The notes under the pieces were generated by a model. The model was not told where the DNA came from and searched no databases. It saw only the letters and a list, made by a program, of their open reading frames with translations. Shown here in pieces: positions 49,299 to 61,200 of a stretch of DNA of 64,000 nt. The DNA comes from Theristus sp. LFF4_11 (lineage: Eukaryota; Nematoda; Chromadorea; Monhysterida; Xyalidae). The stretch is from assembly GCA_030248135.1 (NCBI GenBank), contig JASANC010004629.1:25995-89994 (forward strand). Direction: 5' to 3'. The translations under genes and the position numbers were made by a program. Numbering within the stretch: position 1 is the stretch's first letter; every line of letters begins with the position of its first letter.

Positions 49299-52200
49299 TA
49301 GACGATGTTTTTAGCGAGGGCTAACCCAGAGAAGCGTACAGAACGCCATTGAATAGGGCGCCCATCGAGTTTTCTCTGTCATTAAGTGTCTATACACCCC
49401 TAAGGGCACCTTAAAGCGAATTGGCACAGAAATGCTCCGTTTTCATGTACGGTATGGCCGATTAAACATGGCAGCTTTTTTCAGGGTTCAAGGAGCGCGC
49501 GAATTTTGAATGAAAGAAAAAAAGATGTTCAGAAACCAAACTGCGTGCCTAATTTGACACGTTTTTGAAAACCAATGGATTATCCGCGCTGTTCTGTGCA
49601 TTCTTTCTCCCTTGCACACATGATTGGGAATTATGTTGGCATTTTTGAAAAAGACAACTCCTAGTCTGCGACTGATCCCGCCTTGATGGACTGCCTCATT
49701 TATTCGGCCATACTGTAGTTTGCTGATTTGATTAGTGTTGCGTTTGAAATGACGCGCGCACTGATCGGGTCGCTGCACCAATGACGACGCCGAAAAAAAC
49801 AGAAATTGACATGACCTATCAGTCTACAGTCGGAACTCTTAAATTATCTGCAGTCAGCTGATTGGTTCGTGCATGCATGCTGTCGAGGACATAAACTCCA
49901 CCTTTTGCACAGCAACCGTCTGCACACAGCAAAAGCACGCATCAACCGTGTGATATCACCAACCAATCAGCAAGTTGCCTGTAATTTCGAGTTCAACGCG
50001 ACTGTATGAAAATGTTCCCGTTGCTCGAATCAGAATTTCCAGAATCGGAAATTTTCCATTCGCAATCTCAAGACTGCAACGTAACGTGAGCGAGTTGACC
50101 GACCAGTTCACCGGCACGCGGACGCAAGCGGCGCGAGCGATGACGGCCGCGAACGCGTACGATCAGATCGTGGACGCACTCGACGAGGCGCACGACGCGG
50201 CCGTCGAGGCGGCAGACGCCGCGGCGCAGTTCGCCGACGACCCGAAACTGATGGTCGACCAGGCGAAGGTTCGTGCGCGAGTTGTGTTGCTGTTGTTGTT
50301 GGATGATTTTAGGGGCGATGTTGTTTCGCCAATGCTAAGCCCGGAGAACAGCGTACAGAACGCCGTCGAGTAAGAATGCCCGTCGAGGTTGTCCTCTGTC
50401 ATTACGTGTCCATACACCTGTCTTCTCGGCGGGACCTCGGCCTATACACCCCTCAGTGAAGCTCGATCACCCGAACGCGCAGACAACGGAGTCTTAACGC
50501 GTTACCACCAAGCCACGAGCGTCACAAATATGCATTGTGCTGTTGTTGTGCGATAGGGCACTGGCGGTGGTGTGTGTAATATAGTGCGAGTTGCTGATTG
50601 GTGGTGACTTTTGATGATCCGTCATGTGCAGCGAATGGCTGCGATAAGCGTTGTGTCGGCTTGCATGTAGGTAGTAGGCCTCTGCAAGGTATATTCGGTT
50701 TACCACAGATAGATCTTTCATAGTCTGAGTAAAACATCAGCGAACCTGGAGAGCAGAATCTCACAAAATCAACCACCCCGGGCAATATAAGGGCTACAAG
50801 GCGACCCAGTGTTTTGCCTGCGAACAGCAACAAACCTGTTCATCGTTGTTGTTGTTGTTTTGCGGCTGCCGAGTGCTGCAAACTCAATCATCAGCTCGGC
50901 GTTGGCGCCAACAGCTGCATGGCAGTCATATGGCTGTGTTTTCCTGCGAGCTCCGGCGCCAAAATGGTGCGCGTTTAGCGCCCGCTGTGAGTTGGCGGGC
51001 ACCTGCCGGGATACCAAAGAGCTCCCGCTTCCGATCATATCACTGCCCAACCTGTTGTTGTTGTTGTTGTTGGTATTTTTAGGCGATGTTTTTAGCCAGG
51101 GCTATCCCATAGAAGCGTACAGAACGCCATTTAGTAGGGCGCCCATCGAGTTTTCTCTTACATTAAGTGCCTATACACCCCTATCGGCGGGGCTCGATCC
51201 CCCGAGCGCACAGACTGCAGTCTAACGCACTACCACCAGGCCACGAGCGGTGACAAATCAATGTCAAGGCCACCTGTGTTCGTGTCGCAGAATCGACGCA
51301 AGACCTCGATGGACTACGTGCGCACGGTAAGCGAGCAGCGCGGCGTGCTCGTCAACAACGTGACAGCCGGCCTGCGCGCCGCCGACGAGCGATTGCGCGA
51401 GGTGCACGCGCAACTGCAGCAGATGCGCGAACGCGTCGCCGACGACCACGACACGTTGGCGCACATGATCGATGGTGAGGCGATGGAGCTGTGTGTGCTC
51501 GCCTCTGGTTTCGGGCGGTGTTCACAAGAGTTTTTGCGATCTTGCGAGATCTCTGCGATCGCATGCGAATATATCGGATTGGTGTCATAGACACGCCCGT
51601 TTTTTCTGTGTTTTTGGTGATGCTGATTGGTGGCGACTGTGGTTTTTTTTCTCTGATCGACGTGCGCTGCTGCGCGCGAGTGTGGCGAGTGAGAGGTCTA
51701 GAGCTTTGAGAAACGGGTATTTTTTTATAAATTAGAATAGCCAAACGTGCGGTCGAAAAGTACGTTTCCGCGCGTGATTTCCAACAGTACAGAGTTAAAC
51801 AAAACGCACATTGTCAGGGGAGGGGGACAAGTGCTGATTGGTTGAACCAGGAACGATGATTCATGATGACTAGGTCATCAAGCAAGACGGTTTTCTGTGC
51901 TAAAGGCGGAAACACCATTTAGTTTTTCGTCCGTACGCACAAACGTCGTTCTAAATCCCGTGCGCAAACTAATCGTGTCCGTACTGCATTAAGATAGCAC
52001 ACACGACACGATTTCTAAATCGCGTGCCCATTTTTTACGTGTCGTGTCCGTGCGTACGCACAAAAAAAACGAATTGCTAAACGCGCCTTTACGCATGCCG
52101 GATGCCAGTGCCAGTAGTCCATGATGCGCCCAGCAGCCAATCAGCATGCATGATTTTCGAAAGCAAAAAAAACGCGTTTTGCCTTCGTCTCAGCCGACCA

Positions 52201-55200
52201 CTCGACCACCCTTGACACGATCGAAGCGCAAGCAGCCACGATCACAAGCGCCGCGAGCGAAATCTCGGACGAGGTCGCAGCGAAACGCGCCGACATTGAG
52301 CGGCTGGCGAACGCGAGTCGCGGCACGGAGGGCGACGTCACGGGCGGCCATTTGGACGTGGCCAGTGCGGGCGCGCAATTGGACAAGGTGGGGGGGGGGT
52401 GTTGTGGTTGAACGACAGACGGGCGCAATTTGGCCGACCGAAGAGTGTCGGTCGGGTGCGGACGCTGTGTAGAAGCTGCGTCGTTGTCCACGGGCTGGGG
52501 CGTCCTGGATTTTTATTGGAAGAAACCGGTTTTGTGTTTCGCGATCCTATTTCTGATCATGATCCGTTTTTTGTATATGTTATGCAGTGCGAACCGGGAG
52601 CGTGAAATGGACACAAGAGACCAGAAAAAACCCACCTGTGTGTTTTATACTCATTATTGAATTGGGCATAATCGCTCATATCGTTTCATGATTGCTATGA
52701 CACGCGTTGAGACCATTAATCCATATGGCAAACAAGACATTCGTTGGGGTGAATGAATAATGGAAGTAGTGTCAAGTCTAGAAATCGTGGAATGAAACGA
52801 CATTGCATTTGTCATCAAGTTCAGCTCCACTCGCTCCTGCCGAACATCACCGAGAAACTGGCGGAGGCCGAGACGAAAGGCGCACGGACAAATGCGGCCG
52901 TCTCCCGACTCGACACAAAGCTGAGCGCGCTGAAACAGAAGATTGCACTCGCGCGCGACATGGCCAATCGGGTCTGCAGATGACAGGCTTTTTTCGTTTT
53001 TCGGCCTTTTATTTTTCAGTTTTTCTTCTGCTCTAAACTGTTTAATTGACCGGACCAGTTTTTTTTCGGAATGCATTTTTTTCTGGATTTTATCGCGAAA
53101 TTTTTGAATCTGTTGTTATCACTCGAATGTAGTGAACGTTCACTGACCAGCAGGCAACGTTTTTTTTCATTTTAGCAACAGTTTCACAACTACAAACCAC
53201 ATGAAAAGATTTTTGTTATGTGAGATACAAAACTGTTTTCTGTTGGAATACAGACGGCCAAATTTCCAATACTGCGGAGACGGTTGGTATCTTCGAAGAT
53301 TTGATAGTTTCTACAGTCGCATCTGGTTAATATATACAACTAGCTGATTGGTTGGCTACACACATGTGCGATAGATGCATGCAGCATTCTGTGCAGGCAT
53401 TGCTGTCAAAGAATGCATGCATCAAATGCACGTGTGTGCAACCAACCAATCAGCTAATTGTATAATCACCCCGATTGACTTCTTCGTTCTATCAGACGCA
53501 CTCTGTAAAAAAACCCAATTCATCCATCTTCCCGTTCACCTTTGTTCAATAAAAATCGTGAATCTCGAAAATTCCACTCCCTCTCTCCCACCAATTCCAG
53601 TTGAACGTCGGCGCCAAGTTCGACGGTCGCGCCTCATTGCGCCTCTACAATCCGGCGTCGCTCAGCGAGTCTGAGGCGCAAACGTCCGTCCGTCTGTACT
53701 TCAAGACGGACGAAAACGACGGTTTCCTGTTCTATCTCGGCAATGAGCTCGGCGCCGCTGGGCGCACCGGCACGCGCGCGATCCCGAGCGACGATTATTT
53801 CGCAATCGAGTTGCGCGCCGGCCGACCAGTGCTGGTCGTTGATTTGGGCAATGGACCGACCGAACTGCACTCGAACGTGTCTGTGTGGCGTTTCTTTGGC
53901 GTTTTTTTGCGCGTGTGTGGTTCTGCGACGCACAGATTTTTTTTTGAAAATTTTCGAATGCTTGACGCGGCGATTCGAAATTGGTGAAAGTGACCGTGTG
54001 GTCGACCGGCTCACCTGGGCGATTTTGAATTGCCGCGCGAAGCATGAAACTGATCGCCGACATCTTTCTGACGTCTGCAAACGCGTTTTTGAGTCGGAGA
54101 TATAACAGGGTTTTTTTTCATTTAGTCCCGCGACTCAGTGATTTCAACTTTTCAAATTTCCGGCACACGCTGATTGACTGCATGCAATATGATGTTGGTC
54201 GGTTATACGACCAATCAACGTGTGTTCTTTCTAGTTATTGAATTGAATTGTGTTAGAAGCAGTTGTTTAGTTGCTCTTCTTGTCATTCAGGCAGTATTGT
54301 TTGGTGGAGAGAATCCTGGTTGTGGTATATACGCCTTGTCTTGTCTCCAGCAAACAGAATAAGACACTACTACTAAGACTAAGAAATAATAGTAAGACAC
54401 AGACATACGATGTAACGTTTATCGTACCAAGGTAGTCACACGATGCCGAAGCATCGAAATAGGTAATACCCGTTAGTACAAAATACAATGAAACAATCAA
54501 TAACATCACGCATTAACCACCACACGAACAAAACACGATGAACTGACTGAGCTGACTGAGCTGAGGTTCTGAGAATTTGAATTTTGAACTTTTTTCAAAA
54601 CAAGTTATCAATCACGAATACTGTCACACACGACGAAACATTAACAAATAAAATAACTAGCGAGAATCAAAATCATGACTGCCCGATCAAAACTGTTCAA
54701 AACAAAACAGATAATCCACTTCATCGACGATACGAATACGAACTCAAACTGCCGCACAATCTCAGTGCACAAGACGAAACTCGACTGGCTTCTGAAGTTT
54801 CTGACGTATTAACAAAAGAAATCCTGAAAGAACACAAAAGGATTAGCAACGGAACACCACAAACATTTTCCGACAACAAGCAGGGCAATGTTGGCAAGTT
54901 TAGAAAAAGTTGAAGTGAAAGGGGACATTGAACACAATGTAATTGTTTGTTTGTTTTTCTTTTTCTTTTTTTTAAAGCAAGAATGTTTAATGGACCTAAG
55001 ATGAATTTATCAATTCGCAAAGGTTTTCTCAATGGGAAAGGAAGAGCAACGGAGAGCGGCATCCCCAGGTCCACGGAAATCAAGCCAGAAGGGAGGGGAA
55101 ACGTGTCGCAATAAATTTATGGATGAGTTGAGATTCGTTTGCAATAAGCCTATTTTTGAAAGAAGAGGTTGAGGGAGCTGAGACTGTGTCTTGATTCAGA

Positions 55201-58200
55201 CTGTTCCAGAGTTGGATGGTTCGCACGGCCCAAGCACCAGCTCTAATTGACGTCTTTACAGGCGGTGTGTTCAATTTATGTTGATGACCTCTAGTACCAA
55301 ATTCCCCTTGGTGAACCTCAAAGAAGTCTGATAGATTTAAGACATAACACTTTGCATTGATAAATTTGTAAACCATTACCAGGTCTGACACAATTCTCTT
55401 GAATACAAGTGAACTTTGCTGCAAATCAATGGGTGTATGATGTTTCAAAATTTACACCTTCGAGATACTTTGTGAAACTTCTTTGAACGGATTCCACTCT
55501 CTTCAAAAGACCTACTTGAGACGGAGACCAAACCGAATTGCAATACGAGAGCTTGGTTACAACCATCGCATTAAATAACTTCATTCTAGCTGTTGTCGAT
55601 CTGGTTCTGAAACACCGTTTAATGAGGCCCGCCATGCTCTTTGATTTGCCACAAATTTCAGATACATGATCAGCGAAGGATAATCTCTCATCAATTACCA
55701 CTCCAAGATCTTTGATCTTACTGACATTTTGCACGGATTTTCCACCAACAGTGTAATTGAACTTTGGGTTACGAGATGGATTCAAGTGTAAGCACACGGT
55801 TTTTTCCGCTGCAAGTTTTAGTTTATTTATTTTCAACCATTTCTCAATTGCGATCAGATCATTCTCGATCAGAATTTTATCTTCCACACTTTCAACTTCT
55901 CGATAAATTTTGACATCATCAGCATATACCACAATATTGGAATGAGTGACACATTTCGGGAGATCGTTGACAAACAGAGCAAAAAGAATCGGACCCAGAA
56001 CCGAACCTTGCGGAACCCCTGACGTTACATTCACAAATTTAGATTGAAATCCACCGACCCTGACACATTGAGTTCGATTCTCCAGATACGCTGCAATCCA
56101 TTGAACGAGAACCGCATCCAGTCCTAATTCGTTTAACTTTGAGATCAATACAGCGTGTGAAACTGTGTCAAAGGCCTTCGAAACATCAAAGTAAATAACA
56201 ACACCTATACCTTTGTCCCAGCTTAGAGTCCAATCATTCATACATTTCAGTAATTGTAGCTCAACACCGCGCCCTGGAAGAAAGCCAAATTGATTGGGTG
56301 AGAAAATGTTGTTTGTGATACAATGATTCATAATTCTGTTCTTTAGAATTCTTTCCATCACTTTACAAACACTGGAGGTTAAAGACACCGGTCGGTAGTC
56401 TGAAAGTACACTACTTCTGCCTTTTTTGGGTATTGGACAAATAACGGCTGTTCTGAATTCCAAAGGAACTTCTCCCTGGAAAAGCGAGACATTAAAAATC
56501 GCTGATAATGGTTCAGCCAAAAATGCCGACAGTTTTTTCAAAAATATGTTTGGAATTCCGTCTAACCCAGCTGCTGATTTGTTTTTTAACTTCATCAAAT
56601 ATTGATAAACAGTTACTTCGTCAATTTCATTAACATTTGATTTCACAGTAGTCGACCTCATAAATTTTGTTTGCACCTGATTTTCTTTTTCCAGAAACAC
56701 GGATGCAAACTCTGAATTCAGTGCCTCAGCTTTATCTAGATCAGAAATGATGCATTGGCCGTTTGGCCCGCGTAGTGCGGGTAACGTTTTTTGATTTGAT
56801 AACTTTCGTTTAACAAATCCCCAAAACGATTTCGGATTTGAATTTTTCAGCACTATTTTTTCGTAAGCCAATGCCGCTTTACATTTCCGCCTATTTATAA
56901 GTTTGTTTACCGCCCTCAAAGACAAAAAGTTGTTTATGTTTCTCTTCTGCTCATCTTTGTGTTTCATTCTCAAACGTTTTCGCGCAGCAAAAAGTCTTTT
57001 GAGCCCTGGTGTTAAGGTCATGACGGTTCCTAATTTATTATTTATCTTACCAATCGGGACAAACAGCTTTATTAATTTTCTGCAGATTTCAAGAAAAAGG
57101 CGGTACATTTGACCAGAATTTGAGCAAGATCGAAAAATCCAAAACCAACTTTTGCCAGCTTTCGTCTTTTTCGTACTTTCAAAGTCACGCGATGGATAAA
57201 AATCACTGAGGCATTTCTTCATTTGTCCCCATTCAGCTTTTGCAAAATTTTTGAACTGTCTGTTTGGTAAGACAGATTTAATTTGAAGATTAGTTGTAAG
57301 TACAATCGATTTATGATCACTCTGGAAATCAACCCCACCAAATGGCATTTCTACACAAACATCCACAACCATTTGGACACAACTGACAAAACAAAGGTCT
57401 AAAAAATTGTCTTGCCGCGTTGGCATATCTACCAATTGATGTAGGCCCACATCATTGACAGAATCTTGAAATTCTTTACTTGCTGTGGAAATTGATTTTG
57501 GCATATTACCGTTTTCACCCCATGTCAGATCAAATTAAAGTCACCAAAGAGAAATACTCCCATTCCCTTTTCAGTTAAACACTCAATTTTCTCCAAGAAT
57601 AGTTTCCAATTACTAGAATTTCGACTTGGCGAACCAGGAGGACGATAAACAATTCCCAGGCAATAACTCGTTGTGTTTAGAAATAATTCTAAGGTAAACA
57701 ACTCAAAATCTTCGCAACTGATCGCTAGGTCAGGAACCACAGCAGCCTTGATAGTTTTTGGAACCAGACACAAAATCCCACCTCCACGTCCGCCCCAACT
57801 TCGATCAAGTCTAAACACTTGGTGACTATCATTTTCAACCAAAAGTGAGTCCGAAACAGTGGAATCCAACCAAGTCTCAACAAACATATAAACTCTGCTC
57901 TCTCCCTCATCCAAAATTAACTGCTGGAGTGCATCCCTTCGGTTCTGGCTCAACAAGGACCTAGAGTTGCAAAAGTGAAACGATAGTGTGTTCTCCCTTT
58001 CTAAAAACTTTGCAGAATTGACACTTGATTTTTAAAATAAAAAGGAGCCGCTTTCCTAATGTTGCTCAACAACAGCGCCTGCTCGAGGTCCGGCTTTCAA
58101 CTCAGAATCGATCAAATCACACAGTTTGAAATCGAACGGGTCGGCGAAAAAACGGACACGGCGGTCTTGAAATTTTTCGTAGATCGCCAACGGATCTGTG

Positions 58201-61200
58201 TCCGATCCACGAAGCACAAACGTGCGGCCCGTTCTGCTCATTTTTTGTCGCAAGAAAGCCAACACACTCTGAGCACGGAATTCGAGAAGGCGTTGCATAT
58301 GAGTCAAGTCAGACCTGATGTACGTCTGGTTGAACTTCGTGACGCCCTGTCGATGGAACAGCTCGGACGCCGCTCGGCCCAGCATCAATCGTTTTGTTTG
58401 CCCGTCATCAGAACAGATCACTTTGAGTGGCCTTGCTTTGTCCGACCTGATCGCGCCCATTCTGAACACGCAGTCCACCTTTGTCGGATCGCCACCGAGT
58501 TCGTGCACCTTTTCGCGGATCGTTTTCAGCTCCGGGTTGTCCGTCTCATTTCCGCGCGCTTCGCCAACCACAGTCACCCGAGGCGTTGATTCTGGCCACT
58601 TTTCGATTACAATGTTAGCTTTTTTGGATTGCCGTTCAGCCAACTCAGTGATCGAATTTTGTTGGCCGCGAACAGACTTGTCCACGCTGTAGAGCTCAGC
58701 AGTATCGGCCGGCAAACTCCTCAAGTGCTCAGGAGGACGGCCGTATGATTCATCCGGTGCTTGTTGGATTGAGCAATTGTTTTTGATCGTCTCAACCAGC
58801 ACCTGATTCTGCTGCATCAGTTTCTCCACCGTAGCCACCAAAGTTTTCACTAACCCGACAAGCGCGGCCATGTCCTCGCCTCCCATGCTACCACCGTCGT
58901 CGTCAGAATTGTTCGAATCTCTGGATGAAATGCTCACGTCGTCGCCGGTCGGAATTTCGTTAGCACTGCTCACTTTTTCTGTGCTTTGTTCATCAGCTGT
59001 ATTACTCGTTTTTTGAATTTTTTCTCGGGCGACGTCGGCGATCCGCTCGGCGTGAATCGCTTCGTCTTCTTGTGTGCCCGTTTGGTCATCAGCACTCGAG
59101 TAATTTATTAAACCGGCGCCACCAGGGCACCACGTCGTCGCTTTGATTCTTCGGTATCTCAAGTGTATGGGTAATATTCATGAAGTGCATTCATGAAGCA
59201 GTATTTAGTGACACGCAGCTACATAAAAACATGGCTGCGCAGTCACTAAATATTGCTTCATGAATGCCGCTTAAGGTTTCCCAATGAAACAGCAGTCGAA
59301 ACTGCATCGAATCATCAGCAGTCACGTGAACAATGTTCACATGTTTTTCAGCGACTCTTTATCCATTCTCGTTTCCAGTTTCGTGTCGGACGGCAATTGG
59401 CACGGTCTGCGTGCGGAGCGTGTCGGACGTGCGCTCGCATTGGCGGTCACTAGCGAACACCCGGAGAAACTACAGACCACTGAAGAGGTACGGTACGGCC
59501 GCATCGAAGACCGGACCGTAAAGCGCCGCATTCAGTGGAACGTGGTGAAGTGCGCTGGCGTCCAACTTGACGCGGCGTTACTTTACGCTGCGACATTCAT
59601 GACGCAAAACTGACGCCGGTGTCATGCCATATTTTGACCCCCCCCGGTCATTCTATGGCAACTTGTCGCTGCCATGGAATGACCTACCTTGCCATATTTT
59701 GACCTACCCCTCGAAACTCAGTGTCTGTATGGAGATAGCTGAGAAGGGAAACGTTTTATACGAGCGCTGAGGGGTCAAAATATGGCATGACACCGGCGCC
59801 TTAGCGAATGCATGAATGGGCCTTAGCGGTCTGATCGCGTGAATCGACGTCGTTGTGATTTGAATATAATAAGGACACAAAAAATGATGCCGTAGATCAG
59901 AGTTGTATATTGTTTATTTTGGGTGAAATTTCGGGTTTTTACGTTATTGTGTGTTTGTTGTTGTTTTGCGGCTGGCGACTGTTGAAACTCAATCGTCAGC
60001 TTGCTGCACGGCAGTCATATGGCTGCGTTTTCCGGCGAGCTCCGCCAAAATGGTACACGCGTTTGAGGCGGATGCCAGAGAGTGTACCTGCCGGGATGCC
60101 AAGGAGCTCCGCTTGCGACGGATGCGCGCACCAACCACCCCCTATCCCAAATTCTCGTTTTGTTTCAGGAGACTGGCATCGTCGGTGGCGACCGCAGTGT
60201 GCTCGATCTCCATCGTGACGTCAGCAAGATTTTCGTGGGCGGAGTGCCAGACACGAGTCGGGTGAGAAGAGGCTTAGTTTTAGGGTGAAATTTTCATATG
60301 AAAATTTTCAGAAATTTTGAGTTTTATTCGCTCGAGCTGTTTGATGCTGCGCGTCTGGTGGTAGAACACATGAAAACACACAAATCGAGTGGACGCGCTT
60401 GGCGTCTCCGTCAACCCGGTAAAACCGCAAAAAAATCTCACGGCTGCCGATATTTGATTTTGATGAAATGACACCAAAGAAACTAAGGAAACAATATCGA
60501 AAAATCTGAGAAACACAAAACAAATGCGTCACAACTTTTGAAACGATCTGAACGTTTTTCATGGTTTTGTTGTGCTCGTTTTCAGATGCCTCGCACGCTG
60601 CGTTCGCGCCACTTCACGGGCAGTATCGAGGATGTGACTCTGAACGGCAATCAACTGGGTCTGTGGCATTTCGCGGCGAATGGAACGGGCACCGATGGTG
60701 AAATCACGGGCGCGAAACGAGACAAACTGCTCAGTGCTGATCAGCATTCCGGTTCGCCATTTTTTGCATATTTTCTGGACGCATTTTTCGTTTTCTTCAA
60801 TGGGCATCATCATTTCTGTGTGATTGCTTCTCTGACTGGCTTGCGTAGATTAGCGCAAGCCAACCATCGCGTCCGATTCTGGAAGTGTTGCAGAGCAGTA
60901 TTGTTGGAAACTTTTTATGGGAGAGTTTAGATTGAGCGGTATTCGGTGAACTGGTGGTGTTGCTGTTTGTACTGGTTGGTGCAGTCAGCATTATTCCGGA
61001 TTTCGGTTGCTCATGGTATCGGAATCAGTCGGTTCGAATGGTTTTGGCTTTTGTGCATGTTTGTGACAATAACGAAGCGCAATGAAAAAAAACAGTATCT
61101 GATAATAAATCAACCAAATTGTGGAATGGTTCTCTGCATTTCGGCCTTGGCAACATCATATGCAGAAGAGGGGTGGTCTCATCAGTGACGTGCCCCTCCT

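Larger units (their letters stand above)
54945..59162 (-). mobile_element. CR1/Jockey-type non-LTR retrotransposon
   Basis: Reverse strand. ORF1 (58056-59162), then ORF2 with endonuclease and reverse transcriptase, a short 3' UTR, and an A-rich tail (plus-strand tttgtttgtttttctttttc near 54945-54972). The 5' end seems truncated: ORF1 has no clear ATG and its frame runs into a fold-back repeat. It is inserted in the 5.5-kb intron of the LG1 domain, antisense to laminin. Confidence 0.9.
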
